DNA from: Solirubrobacterales bacterium | Lineage (GTDB): Bacteria > Actinomycetota > Thermoleophilia > Solirubrobacterales > Solirubrobacteraceae | DNA: 11,081 nucleotides | Assembly: GCA_015655225.1 (NCBI GenBank) | Contig: JAATFK010000545.1 | Coordinates: 1-11,081 of the forward strand | Reading direction: 5' to 3' | Shown here: positions 1 through 7,103 of the stretch, in pieces | Numbering within the stretch: the first letter of the stretch is position 1 | Layout: the number at the start of each line of letters is the position of its first letter | Translations under genes and position numbers: made by a program | Notes under the pieces: generated by a model | What the model was told of the DNA's origin: nothing | The model's input: the letters and a program-made list of their open reading frames with translations, nothing else | The model's database searches: none

Positions 1-2151
1 ACGCTCTCCACGGCGCCGGTCTTCAGCGACGTCCCCCGCAACCAGCTCTGCTCGATCGTGAACTGGGACTTCTCGTCGATCACGGTCCCGGCCTTCAACC
101 CCGCGACCGACTGCCCCGCCGCCGGCGCCGCGCCGATGCCGGCGCTCGCGCCCGCCAACCCGACGACGACCGGCTCGCCGTACAACGTCGTCGGCAAGAC
201 GATCGACCAGCTCGAGGACGACATGGCCTCGGGCGTCACGACCTCGCAGCAGATCACGCGAGCCTACCTCGACCGGATCGCCGCCTACGACGTCGGCCCG
301 TTCGGCTTCAACTCGATGGAGATCGTCGCGAAGGACGCGATGGCCCAGGCGAGAGCGGCCGACGACGCCCGCGCCGCCGGCAGAACCGGCCACCTGCTCG
401 GCGTCCCGCTCGTCGTCAAGAACCTCTACGACACGAAGGACATGCCGACGACGAACGGCTCGCTCGTCTTCGAGGGCTACCAGCCCCCGGAGGACGCGAC
501 CCAGGTCGCCGACCTGCGCGCCGCCGGCGCCGTGATCCTCGGCAAGGCGTCGATGGAGGAGTACGCGCTCTCGGGCCAGTACTCCGACGACGCGTACGGC
601 CAGGTCTGGAACGCGTTCGAGCCGTCCGCCTCCTCGATCGCCTCCAGCGGCGGAACGGCGGTCGCGACCGCCGCGAGCTTCGCCGCCGGCGGCCTCGGCA
701 CGCAGACGGGCGACTCGCTCTACGGCCCCTCCAGCGCCGCGAGCCTCTGGTCGCTGCGCGGGACCGACGGCCTCACCAGCTCCTACGGCGTGATGCCGCT
801 GTCGTGGCTGCAGGACTACGCCGGCTCGATCGCCAGCTCGGCCGGCGGCCTCGCCGACCTGCTCGACGCGACGACCGGCACCGACCCGAACGACCCGACG
901 ACCGTCGCGGCCGACGCGAGCGGCCACCGGCCGGCCGAGTGGCGCGACGAGCTCGACCCGAACGCCCTCAGAGGCAGACGGATCGGCTACTACGACTCGG
1001 CGTTCACCGACCCGTTCGGGACGACCGCGACGACCAACGCGGAGCTCGCCGAGCTGCAGTACTTCAGAGACGCCGGTGCGACCCTCGTGAGAATCAGCGG
1101 CGGCCCGCCGTCGTTCGGCAGCTCGCCCGGTGACAAGGCCTACATCGGCTGGGAGTACTGGATCCAGCAGCACCCGAACTCGCCCTACTCGAGCCCGGCC
1201 GAGATCCTCGGCTCCCCGAGACGGCTCCCCTACCGCCGCAACAACGGCAACCCGACCGGCAACGGCTACACCGGCGCCGGCATGATGACCGACGCCCAGA
1301 TCCAGGCCTACCACGACTACCGCGCGAACGCCAAGCAGACGGTCGCGACGTGGCTCGACAACCCGCCGACGCCGACCGACCCGACGACGGGCGACCCGTC
1401 CCCGGGCGCGCTCGACGCCGTCGTCTACCCCGGCATCAAGAGCGACATCAGCCTCAACGACGGCGGCAGCTCGTCGTTCGGGCGCACCGACCCGCCGTCG
1501 AACAGCGCCGGCACGCCGACGATCGTGTTCCCGGCCGGGACGAACCCCGACGGCGAGCCGGAGGACCTGCAGATGGTGGGCCGCGCCTGGAGCGACCCGC
1601 AGCTGCTGAGCTACGCCTACGCGTTCGACGCGGTCGCGCACGGCCACGTGCTCCCGAGCACGGTGCCGGCGCTGCCGTACAAGGCCGACACGCCGGTGCC
1701 GGTGATCACCGAGCCGACGCCGGTCGCGCCGGCGCCCGCGCCGATCCCGGCCCCGGCGCCGAAGCCGGCGCCCGTCGTGAAGCGGACGCTGCGGCTCGGC
1801 GGACCGGCGCGCGCGGCGGTCTCCGCCAAGGGCGTCGTGACGTTCACGATCCGCTGCCGGACGACCGCGACGAGCACCTGCGCGACGACGCTGAAGTTCG
1901 TCCGCGGCAAGACGGCCTTGGCCCACGCGACGGTGAAGCTGCCGACGACGCGGACCGCGACCGTCCGGCTGACGCTGAGCAAGGCGGCGCGCAAGCTCCT
2001 CCTCAAGCGGGGCGAGCTGCCGGTGACGCTGAGCGCCACCGTCAGCGAGGCGAAGGGCACGAGCACCACGCGCAAGTGGCTCCTGCTGCGGCCCGCGAAG
2101 ACGGCCAAGAAGGCGGTGAAGGGGAAGGTGAAGCCGGCGGCGAAGCGCTAG
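1..2151 (+). CDS. Amidase-signature family hydrolase with C-terminal Pro-rich linker and tail domain (5' end outside window)
   Basis: The reading frame is open from base 1, so the true start lies upstream; the GTG at 58 is only the first possible start in view. Residue numbers below count from it. The amidase-signature catalytic set is complete: Lys121 (GVPLVVKN), cis-Ser196 in SSGG, and nucleophile Ser220 in TQTGDS. The spacings of 75 and 24 residues equal those in FAAH. Family members hydrolyse amide bonds; the substrate cannot be told from sequence. The catalytic region runs to about 540. A Pro/Ala/Val linker follows (about 545-578), then a roughly 120-residue Thr/Ala/Val-rich, beta-type tail with Cys600 and Cys608 and a Lys/Ala-rich end. 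Linker and tail resemble exported proteins, so an extracellular or wall location is inferred; any signal peptide is out of view. AGA arginine codons occur only in the catalytic part. Confidence 0.88.
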   Translation, partial: TLSTAPVFSDVPRNQLCSIVNWDFSSITVPAFNPATDCPAAGAAPMPALAPANPTTTGSPYNVVGKTIDQLEDDMASGVTTSQQITRAYLDRIAAYDVGPFGFNSMEIVAKDAMAQARAADDARAAGRTGHLLGVPLVVKNLYDTKDMPTTNGSLVFEGYQPPEDATQVADLRAAGAVILGKASMEEYALSGQYSDDAYGQVWNAFEPSASSIASSGGTAVATAASFAAGGLGTQTGDSLYGPSSAASLWSLRGTDGLTSSYGVMPLSWLQDYAGSIASSAGGLADLLDATTGTDPNDPTTVAADASGHRPAEWRDELDPNALRGRRIGYYDSAFTDPFGTTATTNAELAELQYFRDAGATLVRISGGPPSFGSSPGDKAYIGWEYWIQQHPNSPYSSPAEILGSPRRLPYRRNNGNPTGNGYTGAGMMTDAQIQAYHDYRANAKQTVATWLDNPPTPTDPTTGDPSPGALDAVVYPGIKSDISLNDGGSSSFGRTDPPSNSAGTPTIVFPAGTNPDGEPEDLQMVGRAWSDPQLLSYAYAFDAVAHGHVLPSTVPALPYKADTPVPVITEPTPVAPAPAPIPAPAPKPAPVVKRTLRLGGPARAAVSAKGVVTFTIRCRTTATSTCATTLKFVRGKTALAHATVKLPTTRTATVRLTLSKAARKLLLKRGELPVTLSATVSEAKGTSTTRKWLLLRPAKTAKKAVKGKVKPAAKR

Positions 2152-2161
2152 CGGATGCAAC

Positions 2162-2198
2162 GACGGCGTCGCCCTCTCGTCGAGGGGGCGGCGCCGTC
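2162..2198. terminator. Bidirectional hairpin terminator between convergent genes
   Basis: Bases 2162-2178 can pair with 2182-2198 to give a 17-bp stem with a GTC triloop. It includes two G-T wobbles (2169/2191 and 2175/2185) and no bulge. It begins 11 bases after the amidase stop codon and ends 8 bases before the end of the minus-strand aminotransferase gene, which is where a shared terminator is expected. There is no T-tract on either side, as is common in GC-rich actinobacteria, so termination efficiency is inferred from the stem alone. Confidence 0.75.
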
Positions 2199-2206
2199 GG
2201 CGCCGT

Positions 2207-3286
2207 CTACAGCAGCTCGCGCAGCCCGGCGAGGTAGCGGAGGTTCTCCTCCGCGGTGCCGAGCGTGACGCGCAGCCAGCCGGCACGCCCGAGCGCGCGG
2301 CCGGAGCGGACCAGCACGCCGCGCTCCCGCAGGCCGTCGAGCACGGCCTCCTCGTCGGTCTCCTCGGGGAGCGCGTGCCAGATGAAGTTCGCCTGCGACT
2401 CGGCGACCGTCAGGCCGAGGTCGCGCAGCGTCTGGACCATCAGGACGCGCTCGGCGACGACCAGGTCGACGCGCCGCCGCACCTCGTCCTGGTGGCGCAG
2501 GGCCTCCTCGGCGGCGACCTGGGCGAGCGTGTTGCAGAAGAACGGCTGGCGGACCTGCTCGACCGCGACGCGGAAGCGCTCGTCGCCGCAGAGCGCGTAG
2601 CCGCAGCGCAGGCCGGCGAGCCCGTAGACCTTCGAGAAGGTCCGCAGCAGCACGACGTTGGGGTTGCGGCGCGCGAGGTCGAGCGAGCTCTCGGTGTCCT
2701 GGAGCGACGAGAACTCGATGTAGGCCTCGTCGAGGATCACGCAGACGTCGCGCGGGACGCGCTCGACGAACGCCTCGATCGCCTGCAGCGGCTGCGCCGT
2801 GCCGGTCGGGTTGTTCGGGTTGCAGAGGACGATCAGCCGCGTCGCGGCGGTCACCTCGGCGAGCATCGCGTCGAGGTCGTAGCGGTCCTCGTCGTCGAGC
2901 GGGACCTCGATCGCGCGGGCGCCCGTCGCGGCGGCCATCTGCGGGTAGACGGAGAACGACGGCCAGCCGTAGATCACCTCGGCGCCCGGCTCCAGCAGCG
3001 CCTCGGCGGCCGACAGCAGGATGTCGCACGAGCCGCTGCCTATCGCGATCCGCTCGGGCGGGAAGTCGTAGCGGCCGGCGAGCGCTCTGCGCAGCCCCAT
3101 GTTCGACGGATCGGGGTAGCGGTTGACGTGCGCGAGCGCGGCGGTCGCCGCCTCGATCACGGAGGGCATCGGCCCGAACGGCGCCTCGTTGCTCGCGAGC
3201 ATCGCGAAGTCGGCGCCGAGGGAGTAGCCGCCCGCCGTCGGGTAGACGGGGATGCGGCGGATCTTGTCGGTGAACTCGATCGACAT
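2207..3286 (-). CDS. hisC: HisC-family PLP-dependent aminotransferase (histidinol-phosphate or aromatic aminotransferase)
   Basis: A 359-residue fold-type I aminotransferase of normal HisC length. Visible motifs in order: the N-terminal SNEAPFGP stretch (32-39), YPDPS (57-61), NPNNPTG (156-162), DEAY (186-189), the PLP-lysine motif FSKVYG with Lys219, and the C-terminal WLRVTLG with Arg338, the expected substrate-carboxylate ligand. The family transfers an amino group from glutamate, either to imidazole acetol phosphate (histidine synthesis) or, in the actinobacterial HisC2/Pat branch, to aromatic keto acids. It starts 10 nt after the stop codon of aroH, which makes prephenate, so an aromatic aminotransferase role is plausible; the motifs alone cannot decide. 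The ATG at 3286 gives the usual family N-terminus. No Shine-Dalgarno sequence is visible, but TAGGCT lies 7 nt upstream. Confidence 0.9.
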   Translation of the reverse strand: MSIEFTDKIRRIPVYPTAGGYSLGADFAMLASNEAPFGPMPSVIEAATAALAHVNRYPDPSNMGLRRALAGRYDFPPERIAIGSGSCDILLSAAEALLEPGAEVIYGWPSFSVYPQMAAATGARAIEVPLDDEDRYDLDAMLAEVTAATRLIVLCNPNNPTGTAQPLQAIEAFVERVPRDVCVILDEAYIEFSSLQDTESSLDLARRNPNVVLLRTFSKVYGLAGLRCGYALCGDERFRVAVEQVRQPFFCNTLAQVAAEEALRHQDEVRRRVDLVVAERVLMVQTLRDLGLTVAESQANFIWHALPEETDEEAVLDGLRERGVLVRSGRALGRAGWLRVTLGTAEENLRYLAGLRELL

Positions 3287-3299
3287 CAGAGCGAGCCTA
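3287..3299 (-). promoter_or_regulatory. Candidate -10 element for a leaderless hisC transcript
   Basis: On the minus strand TAGGCT (3299 to 3294) is followed by exactly 7 nt and then the hisC ATG at 3286. It fits the TANNNT -10 pattern at a distance expected for transcription starting at or next to the ATG. No ribosome-binding site is visible. The hexamer includes the TAG stop codon of aroH. No convincing -35 element is seen. hisC might therefore be transcribed separately as well as with aroH. Confidence 0.4.
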
Positions 3300-3662
3300 C
3301 TGCGCCGACTCGAGGTCGGTCCGCAGCGCTCTGGCGGCGCCGAGGTAGACGTGGCGGGACTCGTGCTCGTCGTCGGCGTAGTAGTGGACGAGCACGCGGA
3401 TCACGCGCGGCAGCGAGCCCGGCACCGGGATCTCGCGCGCGCACATCAGCGGCACGCGGTTGATCCCCATCCGCCGCGCCGCGACGGCCGGGAACTCGGC
3501 GTCGAGGTCGTTCGTCACGGTGAAGAGGCAGCTCACCATCTCCTCGGCGGCGAGCTGGTTGCGCTCCATCAGCTCGCGCATCAGCGCGTCCGTGGAGGTC
3601 AGGATCGCCTCCGCGTCGTTCTCCTCAACCGAGTTTGCGCCTCGAAGCGCGAACAGCCGCAT
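3297..3662 (-). CDS. aroH: Chorismate mutase, AroH type
   Basis: A 121-residue protein of the monofunctional AroH class (the Bacillus subtilis enzyme has 127 residues). It rearranges chorismate to prephenate, the branch step to phenylalanine and tyrosine, in the cytoplasm. Residues known to form the B. subtilis active site can be matched: Arg7 in LRGANSV, Phe57, Arg63, Cys74, Glu77 (CAREI), Arg89 (VIRVLV) and Tyr106 in RHVYL. The ATG at 3662 gives the family N-terminus with Arg at position 7, and the C-terminal LGAARALRTDL also fits. The frame stays open upstream, antisense-style, through the glycosyltransferase gene, but that part is not coding. It lies 44 nt downstream of the glycosyltransferase gene and 10 nt upstream of hisC. 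No Shine-Dalgarno sequence is visible. Confidence 0.95.
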   Translation of the reverse strand: MRLFALRGANSVEENDAEAILTSTDALMRELMERNQLAAEEMVSCLFTVTNDLDAEFPAVAARRMGINRVPLMCAREIPVPGSLPRVIRVLVHYYADDEHESRHVYLGAARALRTDLESAQ

Positions 3663-3706
3663 GCGAGCGATTCTGGCAGAGCGGCGAGCCGCCGCGCTGC
3701 GCGACG
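3663..3706 (-). promoter_or_regulatory. Gap upstream of aroH with candidate -10 element
   Basis: This 44-nt gap follows the glycosyltransferase stop codon. On the minus strand it holds CAGAAT (3675 to 3670), a 4/6 match to the -10 consensus, then 7 nt and the aroH ATG, again the layout of a leaderless transcript. A small inverted repeat (GCGG at 3681-3684 and CCGC at 3689-3692) could form a 4-bp hairpin. No -35 element and no ribosome-binding site are recognisable. Confidence 0.3.
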
Positions 3707-5278
3707 CTAGTGCTGGAGGATCGCCGAGCGCGCCGCCGAGGCGCGGCCGACCTTGCTGTCCATCGGGTGGTAGTGCAGCTCGCTGACGACGATCGAGGTC
3801 ATCGGCAGGACGGTGAGCAGCAGGTAGAAGCTCAGCACGAGCGTCGCGATCCGCAGCGAGCGGCTGCGCGCGATCGCCGTCAGCGGCGCGAGCCAGACGA
3901 TGTAGGACGGCAGCGACCAGGAGAGCGAGAGGATCAGCGCGAAGGTCGCCCAGCCGCTCGCCGCGATCCAGTCGATCTTCCCTCTCCAGACGCGCCAGCC
4001 GAGCCACAGGACGGTCACGACGACGCCCGCCTTGGCGAGGTTCAGGAGCCACGGCGGCGCGCCGCCGAGCCCGAGGATCTGGCCGGCCGTGTTCGTCACG
4101 CTCCAGGTGCTGAGCAGCGTGCTCTGGTCCCCCAGGTTCGGCACCGCGAAGCCGAACACGAGCGTGCTGAGGAGGATCGAGCCGACGCCCGCGATCGCCG
4201 CCGCGACGACGAACCAGCCTCTGCGTCTCGCAGCCAGCAGCCCGAACGGCAGCAGCACCGCGGCGGACGCCTTGACCGCCGTCGCGAGCACGAGCACGAT
4301 CCCCCCGAGCGCCGAGCGTGCCTGGGTCGTACGCGGATCGAGCAGGAGCGTGATCCCGAGCAGGATCGGCAGCACCATGAAGACGTCGTTGTGGAACGCG
4401 CCGAGGCCGTAGACGAGCACGAGCGGGTTGGCGGCGAAGAACAGCACCGGGCGCAGCGTCCCTCTCCCGAGCTGGCGCGCGCAGCGCCAGACGAGCCCGA
4501 CGCAGCCGAGGCTCGCCGCCACCGTGAACAGCTTCAGCAGCCAGTAGGCGACCGGCAGCGGCAGCGGCGCGAGCGCGTAGGTGACGATCGTGAAGAGCGG
4601 CCCGTAGGGCGTCTTCAGGTTGTGCCAGGTCGTCAGCAGGTTGACGGGGTCGTGCTGCGCGAGCCCGATCCCGTGCTGGTACGGGTTGAAGCCGTGGACC
4701 GCGCCGAGCCGCGCGTAGCCGATGTAGTTGAAGACGTCGGTCAGCGGCATCAGCGGCGCGAGCAGCCAGATCAGGTGCAGCACGACGACCGTCGCGACGA
4801 CGACGCGCCGCCGCAGCGCGCCGGCGCAGCGCAGCACGACGACGTAGGCGATCGACATCAGCACGAGCACCGCCGTGAGCCCGTAGTTGATCTCCCCGAC
4901 GCTCAGCGAGATGCCGGAGGCGAGCGGGTGCAGCGGTCCCGCCAGCCAGCCCGGGAAGACGACGTTGGAGCGCGGCACGAGCGAGGTCGGCTGCCCCGCC
5001 GCGACGACCACGATCGCGAGGCTCGCGAGCAGCAGCGTGCCGAGCGAGGCCATCCCCCAGCGGGCGAGGCGGGCGTCGTCGTCGGCGAGCGGCTGGGTGT
5101 TGCGGCGCTCGCGCGGCGGCGCGATGCGCGTGCGCGCTCTGCGCAGCCAAAGCATGCGGCGGTCGAGCACGGCGCCGTTGCCGTTGCCGTTCCCATTTCC
5201 GTTGCCGTTGTGGCCGCCGCCGAGGCCGGCGGGCAGCGCGGCGCCCGCGCCCGCGGCATCCGACGAAGACGCGCTCAT
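3707..5278 (-). CDS. GT-C superfamily membrane glycosyltransferase (MptA/B or GT87-like)
   Basis: A 523-residue polytopic membrane protein with roughly eleven to thirteen hydrophobic segments, for example 76-95, 134-150, 158-176, 226-240, 280-292, 298-313, 324-346, 355-379, 416-430, 440-470 and 474-499. After an early membrane segment comes DVFNYIGYARL (181-191) with GFNPYQHG (196-203), matching the first-loop Asp motif and NPY of GT-C enzymes, and then TPYGPL (223-228), which is typical of MptA/MptB and GT87-type proteins. These transfer sugars from polyprenyl-phosphate donors outside the membrane; donor and acceptor are unknown here. The N-terminus is a soluble Gly/Ala tail with an Asn-Gly repeat. 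The ATG at 5278 is chosen because it follows the rluB stop by 14 nt with GAGGAG upstream; longer frames run into rluB. A dedicated cell-envelope role is inferred. Confidence 0.82.
   Translation of the reverse strand: MSASSSDAAGAGAALPAGLGGGHNGNGNGNGNGNGAVLDRRMLWLRRARTRIAPPRERRNTQPLADDDARLARWGMASLGTLLLASLAIVVVAAGQPTSLVPRSNVVFPGWLAGPLHPLASGISLSVGEINYGLTAVLVLMSIAYVVVLRCAGALRRRVVVATVVVLHLIWLLAPLMPLTDVFNYIGYARLGAVHGFNPYQHGIGLAQHDPVNLLTTWHNLKTPYGPLFTIVTYALAPLPLPVAYWLLKLFTVAASLGCVGLVWRCARQLGRGTLRPVLFFAANPLVLVYGLGAFHNDVFMVLPILLGITLLLDPRTTQARSALGGIVLVLATAVKASAAVLLPFGLLAARRRGWFVVAAAIAGVGSILLSTLVFGFAVPNLGDQSTLLSTWSVTNTAGQILGLGGAPPWLLNLAKAGVVVTVLWLGWRVWRGKIDWIAASGWATFALILSLSWSLPSYIVWLAPLTAIARSRSLRIATLVLSFYLLLTVLPMTSIVVSELHYHPMDSKVGRASAARSAILQH
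5174..5209 (-). repeat. Hexanucleotide repeat encoding six Asn-Gly dipeptides
   Basis: Six tandem hexamers, mostly AACGGC in the coding direction with two variant units, encode (Asn-Gly)6 at residues 24-35 of the membrane glycosyltransferase. The tract lies in the predicted soluble N-terminal tail before the first membrane segment. It is an in-frame 6-bp repeat, so changes in unit number would alter tail length without shifting frame. Confidence 0.9.
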
Positions 5279-5296
5279 CGCCCCCAGGCTCCTCAG
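5279..5296 (-). promoter_or_regulatory. Ribosome-binding site of the glycosyltransferase gene
   Basis: On the minus strand GAGGAG (5294 to 5289) overlaps the TGA stop of rluB and stands 10 nt before the ATG at 5278. It supports that start and suggests translational coupling to rluB. The surrounding 11-mer AGGCTCCTCAG (plus strand, 5286-5296) recurs exactly at 10827-10837, in front of the aldo/keto reductase gene. Confidence 0.6.
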
Positions 5297-6033
5297 GCGC
5301 CGCGCCGGCGGGTCGTCGCCTCGCGGGCGTCGGGCACCTGCGCGGCCTCCGCGAGCGCCTGCAGCTCGGGTCCCGACAGCCGCCGCGACTTGCCGACGCG
5401 CAGGTCGCCGAGCGCGAGCGGCCCGAAGGCGACGCGCGTCAGCGACGAGACGGGGCAGCCGACGGCGTCGCACATCCGCCGCACCTGGCGCTTGCGGCCC
5501 TCGTGGATCGTCAGCTCGATCTGGTGGCCGGCGAGCCGCTTCACGCGCGCCGGCGCGGTCATCCCGTCCTCCAGCCGCACGCCCTCGCGCAGCGCTCTGA
5601 TCGCGCGGTCGCTGATCGGCTTGCCGCCGAGGACGGCGCGGTAGGTCTTCGGCACCTCGTAGCGGGGGTGCATCAGGCGGTTCGCCAGCTCGCCGTCGTT
5701 CGTCAGCAGGATCAGGCCGGTCGAGTCGGCGTCGAGGCGGCCGACCGGGTAGAGCCGCCGCGGATCGGAGATCAGGTCGGTGACGGTCTCGCGCCCGTGG
5801 GTGTCGGCGGCGGTCGAGACGACGCCGGCCGGCTTGTGCAGCGCGTAGACGACGTGGGACTCCTCGCGGCGCACCGGCTCGTTGTCGAACGCGACGTCGC
5901 TGTGCTCGTCCACGTCGCGCGCGGGGTCGCGCACGACGGTCCCTCCGACGGTCACGCGCCCGGCGGCGATCAACTCCTCGGCGGCGCGTCGTGACGCGAT
6001 GCCGGCATGGGCGAGGAACTTGGCAAGGCGCAT
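5293..6033 (-). CDS. rluB: 23S rRNA pseudouridine synthase, RluB/RsuA family
   Basis: A 246-residue RsuA/RluB/E/F-type pseudouridine synthase. An N-terminal S4 RNA-binding domain (about 1-50, MRLAKFLAHAGIASRR) is followed by a catalytic domain with the family signature GRLDADSTGLILLTNDGEL; Asp101 is the expected catalytic aspartate. LHKPAG (65-70) and the GRKRQVRRM stretch (179-187) are further family motifs. By homology it isomerises a uridine of the large ribosomal RNA (U2605-type in E. coli). The Arg-rich C-terminal tail looks disordered. In many Gram-positive bacteria rluB follows scpA-scpB and precedes aroH/tyrA/cmk genes; here scpAB are absent and a glycosyltransferase lies between rluB and aroH. 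The ATG at 6033 gives the standard S4 start. It is divergent from rlmN with a 24-nt gap. Confidence 0.93.
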   Translation of the reverse strand: MRLAKFLAHAGIASRRAAEELIAAGRVTVGGTVVRDPARDVDEHSDVAFDNEPVRREESHVVYALHKPAGVVSTAADTHGRETVTDLISDPRRLYPVGRLDADSTGLILLTNDGELANRLMHPRYEVPKTYRAVLGGKPISDRAIRALREGVRLEDGMTAPARVKRLAGHQIELTIHEGRKRQVRRMCDAVGCPVSSLTRVAFGPLALGDLRVGKSRRLSGPELQALAEAAQVPDAREATTRRRGA

Positions 6034-6057
6034 GAGCCTGCCACCATAGTGGTGAAC
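6034..6057. promoter_or_regulatory. Compact divergent promoter region between rluB and rlmN
   Basis: Only 24 nt separate the two ATG codons. On the plus strand CATAGT (6045-6050) stands 7 nt before the rlmN ATG. On the minus strand TATGGT (6048 to 6043) stands 9 nt before the rluB ATG and fits TANNNT. The two overlap inside an imperfect palindrome, CACCA-TAG-TGGTG (6042-6054). No Shine-Dalgarno sequence is visible on either side, so leaderless or nearly leaderless transcripts are likely. The -35 regions would lie inside the opposite gene. Confidence 0.5.
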
Positions 6058-7043
<986 letters not shown>

Positions 7044-7047
<4 letters not shown>

Positions 7048-7081
7048 CCACGGCGAAACATTCCCGACACCGACACGAAAC
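7044..7081 (+). promoter_or_regulatory. GlnR box upstream of the gntR-glnA-glnR operon
   Basis: Four 5-mers occur with exact 6-nt spacers: GTAAC (7044-7048), GAAAC (7055-7059), GACAC (7066-7070) and GAAAC (7077-7081). This matches the actinobacterial GlnR consensus gTnAc-n6-GaAAc, doubled, with one mismatch (A for T in the third element). A possible further element, CTGAC (7088-7092), keeps the same 11-nt period with one mismatch. The box covers the rlmN TAA stop and ends 22 nt before the gntR ATG. A GlnR-like protein is encoded at the end of this same operon, which strongly supports the call. Whether binding activates or represses cannot be read from the sequence. Confidence 0.8.
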
Positions 7082-7102
7082 GGGCGCCTGACAGCTTTCG
7101 TG
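7074..7102. repeat. Inverted repeat next to the gntR start codon, possible operator
   Basis: CACGAAA (7074-7080) and TTTCGTG (7096-7102) form a perfect 7-bp inverted repeat with a 15-nt spacer; the arm centres are 22 bp apart, about two helical turns. The right arm ends one base before the gntR ATG and the left arm overlaps the last GAAAC of the GlnR box. It could be an operator for autoregulation by the GntR protein, competing with GlnR. The arm sequence is not the classical HutC-type site, so the assignment is tentative. Confidence 0.35.
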
Positions 7103-7103
7103 A

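Noticed and set aside
2148-3029. A 293-codon minus-strand frame overlapping hisC
   Set aside because: Arg/Ala/Pro-rich shifted-frame shadow of the real aminotransferase, with no recognisable motif.
3297-5150. A long minus-strand frame that would fuse about 495 residues to AroH
   Set aside because: Only the last 121 codons (from 3662) look like a protein; the upstream part is an Ala/Arg-rich shifted frame of the glycosyltransferase gene.
5174-5209. Short repeat array as CRISPR
   Set aside because: The units are 6 bp, contiguous, without spacers, and in frame within a gene.
5279-5473. N-terminal extension of the glycosyltransferase to 5473
   Set aside because: The extra 65 residues are Arg/Ala-rich and lie inside rluB; the ATG at 5278 has its own ribosome-binding site.
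3635-5644. A 669-codon plus-strand open frame
   Set aside because: It runs antisense to the glycosyltransferase and rluB genes and its product is an Arg/Glu/Asp-rich low-complexity string without domains, as expected from an antisense frame in very GC-rich DNA.
6007-6057. Upstream ATG start for rlmN at 6007
   Set aside because: It would overlap the rluB coding start on the other strand and adds 17 residues not typical of RlmN; the ATG at 6058 has a suitably placed -10-like element.
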